Source: an uncultured Clostridia bacterium (GTDB taxonomy: Bacteria; Bacillota; Clostridia; Christensenellales; Borkfalkiaceae). From it: a stretch of 43,318 nucleotides of DNA. Numbering within the stretch: the stretch's first letter is position 1; each line of letters starts with the position of its first letter. Where the stretch lies: the NCBI GenBank assembly GCA_944354535.1, contig CALVPY010000021.1, positions 1 through 43,318 on the forward strand. The letters run 5' to 3'. A program made the translations under genes and the position numbers. The notes below the pieces were generated by a model. It had not been told where the DNA came from and did no database searches. It saw only the letters and a list, made by a program, of their open reading frames with translations. Below are positions 32,771 through 42,105 of this stretch, one piece after another.

Positions 32771-32841
32771 TTGCACTCGGGTGCTTTTTGCGTGAAATCA
32801 GACGCACACAAGGCGCAGAGCGCAAAAGGGTAAGGGCAGAC

Positions 32842-33486
32842 TCACTTCCTCGCGGCTTCCTGCAAGGCGGCAATGGCGCTCGCCCTGCCGTCCGTGCCCG
32901 TCTTTTCGTAGATGGAGGAGATATAGTTGCGCGCCGTACCGTCCGAAAGCTTCAGAGCCGCCGCGATCTGTTTGTTGGTAAAACCGTCGCACAGCATGAG
33001 CGCGATCTCCGTCTCGCGGTCGGAAAAGGAGAAGGCGCGCTTTAATTTGAGTTCGCGGTCGCTCCCCACCATGCGCGCGGCGTCGGCGATGTGACGGGCG
33101 ATCTTGGCGGGCAAGATGGTATCCCCCGCATAGGCGTTCTTGATGGAATCGATGAGCGCGGATGCGGAAGTATCTTTCAGAAGATAGCCGCTCGCGCCGT
33201 TGTTGATGGCGCCCAAGATATAGTCGCTGTCGTCGAACGTCGTTAAAACGAGCACCTTGACATCGGGATAGGCGCGCTTGATCTGCTGCGTGGAGATGAC
33301 GCCGTTCATGACCGGCATCCGGATATCCATGAGCACGACATCGGGGCAAAGCTCCCCCGTCAAAGAGACGGCCTCTTCTCCGTTGCGGGCAATGCCCACC
33401 ACTTCGATCCCGCCGTCGGATGAGAGCACGCTCTTGATGCCGTCGGCAAGGATCGCCTGGTCGTCTGCGATCAGGACCTTGATCAT
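32842..33486 (-). CDS. Response regulator, NarL/LuxR family
   Basis: The 214-residue regulator has a receiver domain with the phosphoacceptor aspartate in VVLMDIRMPVMNG near residue 55, acidic pair DDQ at residues 8-10, and lysine in GYLLKDTSASAL near residue 105. The LuxR-type DNA-binding domain occupies about residues 150-214 (LMLCDGFTNKQIAAALKLSD, then GTARNYISSIYEKTG). It follows the sensor kinase by 9 bases with GAGGAGG as its ribosome site. The target genes are not shown, but the Wzz-like operon starts just downstream. Confidence 0.93.
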   Translation of the reverse strand: MIKVLIADDQAILADGIKSVLSSDGGIEVVGIARNGEEAVSLTGELCPDVVLMDIRMPVMNGVISTQQIKRAYPDVKVLVLTTFDDSDYILGAINNGASGYLLKDTSASALIDSIKNAYAGDTILPAKIARHIADAARMVGSDRELKLKRAFSFSDRETEIALMLCDGFTNKQIAAALKLSDGTARNYISSIYEKTGTDGRASAIAALQEAARK

Positions 33487-33495
33487 ATAGCCTCC

Positions 33496-34746
33496 TCAGC
33501 GCCCGCCGTCGAGCGGCAGCCGCAAATGTATTTCAAAACCTTCGTCGATCTCCGTCTCGAACCAGACGGTGCCCCCGAGGCTCGCGGCACGGCTGTGCAT
33601 ACCGCGAAGCCCGAACCCCTCTTTGAGCGAAGAGATCTCCATGCCCGTGCCGTTATCCGAAAGGAGAAAGTTCACGTCCTTCCCCGTCTTCTTGAGCTCG
33701 ACGTAAAACGCCGTCGCTTTGCCGTGACGGAGCCCGTTGGAGATGCCCTCTTTGAGCGTATTGCAAAGAAATCGGCACTTTGCGTCGCAGAGAGAGACGT
33801 CGTCGATGTCGCAGCGCACGGCGATGCCCGTGCCGTCCGTCGACTCGTGTACGATATCGAGCAGCATATCTTTGAGCGTCATCTGCGTTCGGCTGCCCGA
33901 AAGCAGATGCACGCTCTCTCTGAGTTCTTCGAGGGCGTGCTTCGCCTGCAGATTTGCCGCCACAACGGAGCGCTTCGCCCCCTCGGGATCGCGCTCGATG
34001 GCAAGTTTTGCCGCCTCCGTCTGCATGATGACCGTGGTGATGGAATGCCCCGCCGTATCGTGGATGTCTTTGGCGATGCGCTGACGTTCCTCGAGCGCCA
34101 TCACTTCCTTGAGCTTTTCCATCGCCTCGGCAAGTTTTTGGTTGCTTTCTTCCAGCTTTTGGTTGCTCTCGTCGAGCTCCTTGACGCGCTTTGCGATCTC
34201 CTCGTTCTTGCGGTAGATAAGGAGCAGGAAGTTCATGATGAGGAAGTGCAGGACGAAGATGATGAGGTCTTCGAACGCATTGGAGATGAGAAGATCGAGC
34301 GCAACGGACTCGTCGCGCAGCGTCTGCGAAAGGGCGAGCATCGCAAGATAGAGCACGGAACTGCAAACGCCCATCGCGATGTTGCCCGAAAGCTTCTCCT
34401 GGCTCAGATAAAACTCCGAAAGGATGACGACGAATAGCGTCGAAATGAGCCTGCCGCCCGAAAAGTAAGTGAGCACGAGGAGCAGGAGGATGTCGATGAC
34501 ATAACAGAAGATGCGCGGCTTGAAGGAGCGCAGGGCAAACAGCTTGACGGCATTTTCCGCCACGAGCGCCGCCGAAACGGGCAGGATGACGGCAAGCGCC
34601 GGGATGTTCTCCACCCTTGCATCGCGGCAGTCCACCGCCAGAATAACGACGACGAGGAGGAGAGCGAGAAAGATGAGCACCTTGCCGATGACGACGAAGC
34701 GCGCAAAGGGAAGCGGGCTGCGTTCAAAGCGTTCTTTGATGTTCAC
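33496..34746 (-). CDS. Sensor histidine kinase, LiaS/DesK-like (HisKA_3)
   Basis: The 416-residue protein has about six N-terminal membrane helices (residues 18-190) with no large external domain, so it probably senses within the membrane. A repetitive coiled coil (LDESNQKLEESNQKLAEAME) leads to the phosphorylated histidine in RIAKDIHDTAGHSI near residue 228. The ATPase lid contains EGISNGLRHGKATAF and LSDNGTGME. The start is a GTG overlapping the RadC stop as GTGA, which couples translation. Such kinases often answer to cell-envelope stress. Confidence 0.92.
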   Translation of the reverse strand: MNIKERFERSPLPFARFVVIGKVLIFLALLLVVVILAVDCRDARVENIPALAVILPVSAALVAENAVKLFALRSFKPRIFCYVIDILLLLVLTYFSGGRLISTLFVVILSEFYLSQEKLSGNIAMGVCSSVLYLAMLALSQTLRDESVALDLLISNAFEDLIIFVLHFLIMNFLLLIYRKNEEIAKRVKELDESNQKLEESNQKLAEAMEKLKEVMALEERQRIAKDIHDTAGHSITTVIMQTEAAKLAIERDPEGAKRSVVAANLQAKHALEELRESVHLLSGSRTQMTLKDMLLDIVHESTDGTGIAVRCDIDDVSLCDAKCRFLCNTLKEGISNGLRHGKATAFYVELKKTGKDVNFLLSDNGTGMEISSLKEGFGLRGMHSRAASLGGTVWFETEIDEGFEIHLRLPLDGGR

Positions 34747-35456
34747 GGTCTGTCCCTCCCCAAGACGCTGCCGATATTATACCGTGCGGAAAGTTCGTTG
34801 AGTTTGCCCGAAAAGAAGTAACTGAACGCTCCCTCGGGGCTGCAGATGATGTGGTCGCGCAGGGCAACGTTGTGCATGGAACATAAGATCTCGAGCTGCG
34901 CGGTGAAATCGTCGTCCTCCCGCGAAGGCGTCGCGGGACCCTCGACATGGTTATGCACCGCCACCATCGCGGCAGGCTTCGTCTCCACGAGAAAGCGGGA
35001 GATCTCTTTGGGCTCGACGGCCGCACGGAAGGGCTTTTCGGAAGAAAAGCGGCGCACGCACTTGACGCAGTCCCTTGCGTCGAGGGAATAGAGCTCGACA
35101 TACTCCTCTTTCACGTCCTTGAAGCGTTCGGCAAGGTAGGGCCGGAACGCCGCAAAACTGAACGCGGCGGGAGGTTCGGGCGCCTTGAGATCGGCGCGTT
35201 CGTAAAAGAGCCCGATGATGCGCAGGTACGCCGCCGTCGACTCCCCCACCCCTGGGATGGCGGCGAGCTCCTTCATGCCCGCCTGCAAGACCGCGCGGAC
35301 GCTGCCGAACGCGGAAAGGAGACGGTGCGCAAGCTCGTTGGTGTTCTTGCGGGGAATGGCATTGAAGAGCAGGATCTCGAGGAGCTCGTGCTCCTGAAGC
35401 GACCCTTCGGCCTTTTCCAGCCGCTCCAGCATACGTTGTCTGTGCCCTTCGTGCAT
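34743..35456 (-). CDS. radC: RadC family JAB/MPN protein
   Basis: The 237-residue protein has a helix-hairpin-helix type N-terminal part (LLEILLFNAIPRKNTNELAH, then MKELAAIPGVGESTAAYL) and a C-terminal MPN domain. The metal motif is VAVHNHVEGPATPSREDDDF near residue 170, keeping the His-x-His and the later Asp. RadC was once tied to DNA repair, but its activity is unsettled. GGAGG lies 5 bases before the ATG. It heads the operon with the kinase and regulator, an unusual partnership. Confidence 0.9.
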   Translation of the reverse strand: MHEGHRQRMLERLEKAEGSLQEHELLEILLFNAIPRKNTNELAHRLLSAFGSVRAVLQAGMKELAAIPGVGESTAAYLRIIGLFYERADLKAPEPPAAFSFAAFRPYLAERFKDVKEEYVELYSLDARDCVKCVRRFSSEKPFRAAVEPKEISRFLVETKPAAMVAVHNHVEGPATPSREDDDFTAQLEILCSMHNVALRDHIICSPEGAFSYFFSGKLNELSARYNIGSVLGRDRP

Positions 35457-35476
35457 ATCCGCCTCCGTTTTGCCCT

Positions 35477-35505
35477 ATTTTACCATATTTTATGCGGAGC
35501 GTCAA
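35477..35505 (-). promoter_or_regulatory. Promoter of the radC-kinase-regulator operon
   Basis: TTGACG (35500-35505), a 17-base spacer and TAAAAT (35477-35482) lie 20 bases before the radC ATG, just after the pepV terminator. Confidence 0.75.
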
Positions 35506-35526
35506 GCCTCAAACGCGGCATAAGGT

Positions 35527-35554
35527 AAACAAAACCCCTCCCGTTCGGGAGGGG
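35527..35554 (-). terminator. Intrinsic terminator of pepV
   Basis: Eight perfect pairs CCCCTCCC/GGGAGGGG around GTTC are followed on the minus strand by TTTTGTTT, 17 bases past the pepV stop. Confidence 0.9.
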
Positions 35555-35570
35555 CGATTTCAGGCGTATG

Positions 35571-36836
35571 TCACCCTGCGATGCGTTCGAGCGCCTTTTT
35601 GTAGATCTCGATGAGCAGTCCGACGCGCTCGACGGGCAGATACTCGTCGGGCTGATGCGCAACGGGCTCATCTCCGGGGAATTCGGGGCCGAATCCGACG
35701 CCGTTTTTGAGCGCACGCGCATAGGTGCCGCCGCCGATGGCGATGGGCTCCGCCTTCTGCCCCGTACACTCCTCAAAGACTTCCGAAAGCGTTCTGACGA
35801 GCGCGCTGTCCTTCCCGTGATAGAGGGGCGGCTGATGATTGAGCGTCTCGTAAGGCGCGCCCATCTTTCCGAGCGCGGCAACGACATCTTCATAGGGAAT
35901 GCTCGCGGGATAGCGGATATCGACGACCACCTGGAGCTGGCTCTTGCGGAATTTGACCATGTTGGGCGACATCGTAAGGCTGCCCGTCTCGTCCTTCAAG
36001 GCAGTGAGGCCGCAGACGTCGTTGAACAGGCAGTCGATGACGCGGCGGATGCCCGCATCGCGCTCAAAATAGTGGAGGATGGGCAGCATGGCGTTGACGC
36101 CGAGCTCGGGCGTGGAGGCGTGTGCGCTCTTTCCGACCGAGACGAGCTTCTTGCCGCGCGTCGTGAGCCCGCAGTTCTCCGCACGCGACGCCTGGATGCT
36201 GCGGGGAAGCACTTCGCAGCGCCCGCACACCATGTTGGGCGCGGAGCCGCCCTGCATATAGAGGAAGGGCGCCCTGTCGAAATCAAAGTGGAGGCGCACC
36301 TGCAGGATGCCCTTCTCCGCGTAGATGACGGGGAAGTCCGCATCGGGCGAAAATCCCGCTTCGGGCAGATCGGCGCACTCCTTATAATGTTCGATGCACT
36401 GCCAGCCGCACTCCTCGTTGCAGCCGACGATGAGCTTGATCTTCTTCTTGGGGACAAAGCCCTCGTCCTTGAGCGCCTTCAAGGCATAGAGCGCGCAGAC
36501 CGCGGGGCCCTTGTCGTCCGTCGTGCCGCGCCCCCAGATCCTGCCCTCCGAGACCTCGCCGCCGAAGGGCTCGTGCGTCCATCCGTCGCCCGCGGGAACA
36601 ACGTCGAGGTGGCAGAGCACGGCAAACGGCTCCCCTTCCCCGAAGATGACCTCGCCTGCATAATTGTCATAATTATGCGTTTCGAAGCCCATTCCCGCCG
36701 CCAGGGCGAGAAAATCTGCAAGGCACTTGGCCGCGCCCTCGCCGAACGGCATCTCAGGCGTGCCCTTTGCGAGCGAAGAATCTGTTTTAACGAGGTCCGA
36801 GATCGCCCGGACCGCTTCTTCCTGATAACGTTCCAT
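35571..36836 (-). CDS. pepV: Dipeptidase PepV, M20 family
   Basis: This zinc dipeptidase removes N-terminal residues from dipeptides in the cytosol. ATG at 36836 follows GGAG by 7 bases and gives 421 residues. Metal ligands and catalytic residues are in VLCHLDVVPAGDGW (near residue 78), WGRGTTDDKGPAV (bridging Asp near residue 110), and VGCNEECGW (catalytic Glu). The PepV-specific run FSPDADFPVIYAEKG comes next and the final histidine is in EPVAHQPDEYL. It has its own promoter and terminator. An upstream in-frame ATG at 36923 would begin before the promoter. Confidence 0.93.
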   Translation of the reverse strand: MERYQEEAVRAISDLVKTDSSLAKGTPEMPFGEGAAKCLADFLALAAGMGFETHNYDNYAGEVIFGEGEPFAVLCHLDVVPAGDGWTHEPFGGEVSEGRIWGRGTTDDKGPAVCALYALKALKDEGFVPKKKIKLIVGCNEECGWQCIEHYKECADLPEAGFSPDADFPVIYAEKGILQVRLHFDFDRAPFLYMQGGSAPNMVCGRCEVLPRSIQASRAENCGLTTRGKKLVSVGKSAHASTPELGVNAMLPILHYFERDAGIRRVIDCLFNDVCGLTALKDETGSLTMSPNMVKFRKSQLQVVVDIRYPASIPYEDVVAALGKMGAPYETLNHQPPLYHGKDSALVRTLSEVFEECTGQKAEPIAIGGGTYARALKNGVGFGPEFPGDEPVAHQPDEYLPVERVGLLIEIYKKALERIAG

Positions 36837-36888
36837 CAAAATACTCCGTGATCGCGGCAGAGCCGCGTTTCTATCGTCATACTGCACC

Positions 36889-36917
36889 ATTTTATCATCA
36901 AGTGCATAAAATGTCAA
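36889..36917 (-). promoter_or_regulatory. Consensus promoter of pepV
   Basis: TTGACA (36912-36917), a 17-base spacer and TAAAAT (36889-36894) lie 52 bases before the ATG. Confidence 0.85.
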
Positions 36918-36951
36918 CCGCAAAGCCCTGAAGAACGGTTAAAAGCGTGTG

Positions 36952-36981
36952 AAAAAGGACGGCGAAGATGCGACGCCGTCC
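36952..36981 (-). terminator. Intrinsic terminator of gdhA
   Basis: Stem GGACGGCG/CGCCGTCC around a nine-base loop is followed on the minus strand by TTTTT, 23 bases past the gdhA stop. Confidence 0.9.
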
Positions 36982-37003
36982 CTTTCGTTTTTCTTTTCCG
37001 CGA

Positions 37004-38417
<1,414 letters not shown>

Positions 38418-38603
38418 AGATTTCATCCCCTCAAACGCACATTCGACTTTTCGCGTTCGTTATATAAATTATAAGTTCTGATTATAGATAACGCGCCTTC
38501 TCTCCCGAAATGAGAGAAGTTTGCCCCATCTTCCTTATAAGACTTCTTCTTGAATCCTCCTGTCCCCTTTCGGCACAGCCGCAGCGAAGAAACCGTGCGG
38601 GCG

Positions 38604-38636
38604 CAAAAAAAAGCAGGCGTTTGCCTGCTCTTTTTT
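38604..38636 (-). terminator. Bidirectional-looking terminator after the DUF4234-like gene
   Basis: Six pairs GCAGGC/GCCTGC around AAAC are flanked by A and T tracts on both sides, with TTTTTTTT on the minus strand. It touches the stop of the gene at 38636-39133. Confidence 0.9.
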
Positions 38637-39133
38637 CAGCCGTTCGTGTTGTAGTGCTCGGAAAGGAGGTTCATCGCTTTCAGCAGCTTGTGCAGATAGA
38701 CGAAGGGGCCGATGACGATGAGCGAACCGAGGATCTCCCATCCCCAGAAGGTTCCGGCGCCGAAGGAATAGTCGATGCCGCGGCGGTCGAGCTCGTTGCC
38801 GATCCTCGCGCAGATCCTGTGGTTCCAGACGAGCACGCCGATGCCGAGCGTCAGCCAGCTCACGAGGAAGAAGAGCAGGCAGTAGTGCATGGTCTTCTTG
38901 CCGTCGTAGCGGCTCGCGATGGTGTTGATGTCCGTACTCACCGCCGACATGACGACAAGGCCGTAGATGCCGAAAGTGATAAGGGACAAGAAGATGTACT
39001 TGATGAGCCCGCGGTTGGTCTTGAGCTGCATGGCGGGAGCGGACGGAGCCGCAGGCTGCACGGGAGCGCCGCAGTTCGGGCAGACGGAAGCGCCGTCTTC
39101 AAGCTCTTTTCCGCATTTGGTACAGAAAGCCAT
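38636..39133 (-). CDS. Zinc-ribbon membrane protein (DUF4234-like)
   Basis: The 165-residue protein starts with a zinc ribbon (MAFCTKCGKELEDGASVCPN, two CxxC pairs), then a Pro/Ala linker and several membrane helices beginning YIFLSLITFGIYGLVVMSAV, the signature of DUF4234. The later segment ICARIGNELDRRGIDYSFGA also fits. The function of the family is unknown. AAGGAGAG is the ribosome site. It is 38 bases after the small zinc-ribbon gene and likely shares its promoter with the poly-G spacer. Confidence 0.85.
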   Translation of the reverse strand: MAFCTKCGKELEDGASVCPNCGAPVQPAAPSAPAMQLKTNRGLIKYIFLSLITFGIYGLVVMSAVSTDINTIASRYDGKKTMHYCLLFFLVSWLTLGIGVLVWNHRICARIGNELDRRGIDYSFGAGTFWGWEILGSLIVIGPFVYLHKLLKAMNLLSEHYNTNG

Positions 39134-39171
39134 AATATTCTCTCCTTAAATATATATTCCGCAGAGCGATC

Positions 39172-39498
39172 TCATTGATCGTCGTGCATGCACAAGAGGC
39201 AGATGCCGCCGATGAGGCTGACAAACAGCAGCGAGCATATTTTGAGACCCGTGCCGATGGGGCGCTTATCGCGTAGGCGGTTGAAAATCGAGATCGTGAT
39301 GGGAAGGCACCATGCGAGCGGCAGAAGCAGCCACCCCTGTGAGATACACCCCAAAATGAGAAAGACTTTGGCGACCGTGCTCATCGTGTCGTCTTCCGGC
39401 TTGACGCGCGGCGTCGGCGACGCAACGCTGCGCCCGCACTTGACGCAAACCACGGCGTCGTCGTAGAGCTCGGCTCCGCAGTGCTGACAATATTTCAT
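39172..39498 (-). CDS. Small zinc-ribbon membrane protein
   Basis: The 108-residue protein has a zinc ribbon (MKYCQHCGAELYDDAVVCVK) at the N-terminus, a Pro-rich linker and two membrane helices (VAKVFLILGCISQGWLLLPL, then LKICSLLFVSLIGGICLL). ATG at 39498 lies 5 bases after AGGAG; an upstream ATG at 39522 is less likely. It is the first gene behind the candidate phase-variable promoter. The function is unknown; a sensor or adaptor in the membrane is plausible. Confidence 0.8.
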   Translation of the reverse strand: MKYCQHCGAELYDDAVVCVKCGRSVASPTPRVKPEDDTMSTVAKVFLILGCISQGWLLLPLAWCLPITISIFNRLRDKRPIGTGLKICSLLFVSLIGGICLLCMHDDQ

Positions 39499-39557
39499 AT
39501 CCTCTCCTTTCAGCGGCCGCATTCTTCCCGCAAGCCGCCAATAAAATGATAATATAT

Positions 39558-39588
39558 ATTATATCATATTACCCCCCCCCCCTGTCAA
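39558..39588 (-). promoter_or_regulatory. Candidate phase-variable promoter with 11-base G tract in the spacer
   Basis: On the minus strand a perfect TTGACA (39583-39588) is followed by eleven G (39572-39582), TAATATGA, and a perfect TATAAT (39558-39563) with TG in front. The present spacing is 19 bases. Loss of two G would give the optimal 17. Homopolymer tracts at this position switch promoters on and off in other bacteria through slippage, so the two zinc-ribbon genes may be phase variable. Confidence 0.8.
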
Positions 39589-39639
39589 TATGGAAAATTG
39601 AATTTTTCGACAAATTTTTGCGAAGCTGATTTACATATA

Positions 39640-39679
39640 AAAAAGAGAAAGCCGAGTAAGGATCGTTCCCTACTCAGCT
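39640..39679 (-). terminator. Terminator downstream of the toxin-antitoxin pair
   Basis: A twelve-pair stem (two wobbles) between 39652-39663 and 39668-39679 is followed on the minus strand by TTTCTCTTTTTTATATG. It lies about 120 bases after the toxin stop. The stretch between holds no gene I can support. Confidence 0.8.
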
Positions 39680-39797
39680 CTTTTGCCAAACTCTTGGATG
39701 CGATGATCGTATTGCAGGTACTTCGTATCTACCCGCTACCGCACATTTCGTTTTTGAGCCGTATTCGTACATTCGGAATACTGCTTGTATTGCGAGG

Positions 39798-40130
39798 TCA
39801 TATCTCCAATTCGCGGCAGATCTCGTCCAGATTGCGCTTTGCGTACACGATACGGATGATATAGACAACCTTTTCCGTATCTACGGCTTTGTAGTAGAGG
39901 ATATAGTTGTCTATCAGAACACGGCGCACGTCTTTATCGGTCAAAAAGGGATTATCCACAACCATACCCGATTGCGGAAAGTGCCGGATGGCGTCGATAT
40001 TTTCAAACACCTTTCGTCCGAGAGCCGTTGCCGCGCTCGGATTGGAAAGATCTTCGCTGATGTATTGTAGAATGCCGGACAAGTCCGTTTCTGCCTGTTC
40101 AGTGAAACGATATCCGTATTCAGATGCCAT
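39798..40130 (-). CDS. RelE/ParE family toxin
   Basis: The 110-residue protein has the ParE-type pattern: YRFTEQAETDLSGILQYISE at the N-terminus, a helical pair with GRKVFENIDAIRHFPQSGM, and strands ending VVYIIRIVYAKRNLDEICR. Such toxins act on ribosome-bound mRNA (RelE) or gyrase (ParE); key residues do not settle which. It overlaps the antitoxin gene by 11 bases, the usual coupling. Base composition is lower in GC than the core genes, suggesting acquisition. Confidence 0.88.
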   Translation of the reverse strand: MASEYGYRFTEQAETDLSGILQYISEDLSNPSAATALGRKVFENIDAIRHFPQSGMVVDNPFLTDKDVRRVLIDNYILYYKAVDTEKVVYIIRIVYAKRNLDEICRELEI

Positions 40131-40377
40131 ACTTTGCCGCCAACCTTTGCTTTACAGCGTCTCCGTCAACCGTCTTGCCGTTTGCAAGGTCGGAAAGCCC
40201 TTCATTGATCTGCTTTGCTTCATAGATCTTGCGCATGGTCTGTTCGTAATACTCGATATCCATTACGACCAGCTTTCCGTATCCGTTTTTTGTAACGAAG
40301 ACGGGGCCTTTTTCTTCCATGCAGCGCCGTTCTATCTCGACCGTATCTTTTAAGTCTCTCATGGGGATGATCGTCAT
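40120..40377 (-). CDS. Phd/YefM family antitoxin
   Basis: The 85-residue protein has the Phd/YefM fold: MTIIPMRDLKDTVEIERRCM at the start, followed by VFVTKNGYGKLVVMDIEYYE. The C-terminal tail that would wrap the toxin is charged and ends RLAAKYGI. GGAGG lies 9 bases before the ATG and a consensus promoter precedes it. Antitoxins of this family autorepress their operon together with the toxin. Confidence 0.9.
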   Translation of the reverse strand: MTIIPMRDLKDTVEIERRCMEEKGPVFVTKNGYGKLVVMDIEYYEQTMRKIYEAKQINEGLSDLANGKTVDGDAVKQRLAAKYGI

Positions 40378-40409
40378 TGTGTTTTACCTCCATACTATTC
40401 TGTGTCTAT

Positions 40410-40438
40410 ATTATACACCATATTCAGCCACAAGTCAA
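40410..40438 (-). promoter_or_regulatory. Consensus promoter of the toxin-antitoxin operon
   Basis: TTGACT (40433-40438), a 17-base spacer and TATAAT (40410-40415) lie 32 bases before the antitoxin ATG. Confidence 0.85.
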
Positions 40439-40483
40439 TAGTTGTTATGCTTTTGCTCTCTTTATTCCCAACACGCAGGGCAG

Positions 40484-40510
40484 CAAAAAAGAGCCCCTCA
40501 AGGCTCTTTT
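40484..40510 (-). terminator. Terminator at the end of repeat copy 1
   Basis: Arms AAGAGCC/GGCTCTT around a six-base loop are followed by TTTTTT on the minus strand, with a T tract on the plus strand too. It sits 75 bases after the DUF4143 stop, with the 74-base repeat between. Confidence 0.8.
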
Positions 40511-40584
40511 GGGGAAGAGGTGGCCGCCGGGAATACTTCGCGCAAATCGGCGCATGCGGTTTGCCGAACGTTGCTCTGCGCTCG
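40511..40584 (-). repeat. 74-base direct repeat, copy 1
   Basis: It begins GGGGAAGAGGTGGCCGCCGG and ends TGCTCTGCGCTCG on the plus strand, and is identical to 42710-42783. On the minus strand both copies are followed by a hairpin of AAGAGCC type, so the real unit may be repeat plus terminator. The GC-rich repeat contrasts with the low-GC DUF4143 gene beside it. Confidence 0.9.
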
Positions 40585-40585
40585 C

Positions 40586-41935
40586 TCAAAAAGCAAACTT
40601 TGACAACGGAAGGATAGTATCCGCTGAAACTTCTTCATCCAGAAAAATTGCCATGTAAATCGGATAATACACGACGTTCCCGGACACAGAGACATTTGCA
40701 GACGAAAAAACAAATGCTTCCGAAATATTGTATTCCTCCACCCCCATCACGTTATCAAGCGCGGTATGGCGCGTATAATCTTTTCCGCTCTTCACTTCAA
40801 TGGGAAGAACCTTCCCGTCATGTTCGATCACAAAATCCAACTCGCCGAATTTTTTACTGTTATAGTAATACGTTTCATATCCATGCGCAAACAGCTCTTG
40901 AGCGATCACATTTTCAAATATGCCACCTTTATTGATCCCCGCCTCCCCATTTACGATCCGTAATTTTGTCGCCTTGCCGTACATGGTAGTAAGCAGTCCT
41001 ACGTCAGACAGGAAAAGTTTGAACAGTGAAGCCTTTTCGTTGAGCGAAAGCGGCAATACAGGCTCTGTCACATTATAGCTTGCGATAGCAACGCCGGCAG
41101 CAGTCAGCCATAAAAAGTCGTCCTTCATGCGATCGTAACGAGCGCCCTTTTCTACGTCGGAAACATTAAACCGCTTATTCTTTTCATTGAGCTCGGCGGG
41201 GATCATGTCGTAGATGCGGGTAAGGAACAGCCGTTTTTGTTCGGCCTCGTACTTCGTAAAATCCTGCTTATACTGCTCGATGATCGACTGATGCTCCACG
41301 ATAACGTCGTCAATATTATTCGTTCGCTGATAAGCATCGACCGCGGCGGGCATTCCACCGATAATCAGGTATAGATTAAAAATCTGATTGAAACGGTCAT
41401 GGATCACCTGATCCACAGGCTGTCTGTTCATATAGCTTGTTTTCAGGCTCACCATGATTTTTTCATCCACATGGAACAGTTGCAGAAATTCCTCAAAATC
41501 CAGCGGATACATGGTAAGCGATTGCAAATACCCGACAGGCGCCGACCTGATATTTTTTATCTCTACTCCAAGGAGGGAGCCGCTCAGGATATAGCGGAAA
41601 CGACCATCCTCTACCAAAAATTTAATCGCTGTCACAATTTCCGGAAATTCCTGGATCTCATCAAAAAATAAAAACGACTTGTGCGGGATCAGCGGCTTTT
41701 CGGAAAAAAGAGAAAGTTTCAGGATCAGATCATCCACCGAAGTGAACCCTCGCAAAATCTCCAATACACCCTTATCCCGAATCAGATTGAACTCAGCATA
41801 ATCTGCTCCGCGCTCTTCCAGCACGGAACGAATGATATAAGTCTTTCCAACCTGTCTTGCACCATAGATAATGAGTGCTTTTTTACTGTTATCAAGCCAA
41901 TGCCCGATCTCGCGTTCAATCTTTCTCTTTAACAT
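40586..41935 (-). CDS. AAA ATPase with DUF4143 domain
   Basis: The 449-residue protein has an AAA_14 ATPase domain with Walker A ALIIYGARQVGKTYI near residue 20 and Walker B SFLFFDEIQEFPE near residue 90, and a sensor-like YILSGSLLG. The C-terminal DUF4143 part contains GGIFENVIAQELFAHGYETY and a PD-(D/E)xK-like pattern (ELDFVIEHDGKVLPIEVKSG), so it may be a nuclease fold. The family is widespread and mobile, and its role is unknown. GGAGG lies 7 bases before the ATG. GC content is clearly lower than the core genes, suggesting transfer. Confidence 0.9.
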   Translation of the reverse strand: MLKRKIEREIGHWLDNSKKALIIYGARQVGKTYIIRSVLEERGADYAEFNLIRDKGVLEILRGFTSVDDLILKLSLFSEKPLIPHKSFLFFDEIQEFPEIVTAIKFLVEDGRFRYILSGSLLGVEIKNIRSAPVGYLQSLTMYPLDFEEFLQLFHVDEKIMVSLKTSYMNRQPVDQVIHDRFNQIFNLYLIIGGMPAAVDAYQRTNNIDDVIVEHQSIIEQYKQDFTKYEAEQKRLFLTRIYDMIPAELNEKNKRFNVSDVEKGARYDRMKDDFLWLTAAGVAIASYNVTEPVLPLSLNEKASLFKLFLSDVGLLTTMYGKATKLRIVNGEAGINKGGIFENVIAQELFAHGYETYYYNSKKFGELDFVIEHDGKVLPIEVKSGKDYTRHTALDNVMGVEEYNISEAFVFSSANVSVSGNVVYYPIYMAIFLDEEVSADTILPLSKFAF

Positions 41936-41955
41936 TCCGCCACCTCCATAGTTAC

Positions 41956-41984
41956 ATTATAACATAGATTTGACAAAAATACAA
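41956..41984 (-). promoter_or_regulatory. Promoter of the DUF4143 gene
   Basis: TTGTAT (41979-41984), a 17-base spacer and TGTTATAAT (TATAAT at 41956-41961) lie 20 bases before the ATG. The -35 region overlaps the first of three phased repeats. Confidence 0.75.
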
Positions 41985-42052
41985 TTAAAAAATATTTTCG
42001 TTTGACAAAAATCCATAAAGAATTAAGTCGCATTTTGACAAGAATCCATAAA
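41969..42052 (+). repeat. Three phased TTTGACAARAAT repeats
   Basis: Copies start at 41969, 42001 and 42034 (plus strand), spacings 32 and 33 bases, close to three helical turns. The second and third continue with CCATAAA. They cover and extend upstream of the DUF4143 promoter. Confidence 0.75.
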
Positions 42053-42105
42053 AAGGGGGATCGATAAAAAACGATCCCTTGTTGAATTCGTTTCCTATGG
42101 AACTT

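Noticed and set aside
35571-36923. Extended pepV start at 36923
   Set aside because: The extra N-terminus starts upstream of the consensus promoter and lacks a ribosome site.
39674-39868. Short minus-strand frame after the toxin gene, resembling translations of tRNA-like sequence
   Set aside because: I could not fold the DNA into a tRNA with a TTCGA T loop, and the frame overlaps the toxin gene. Left as non-coding.
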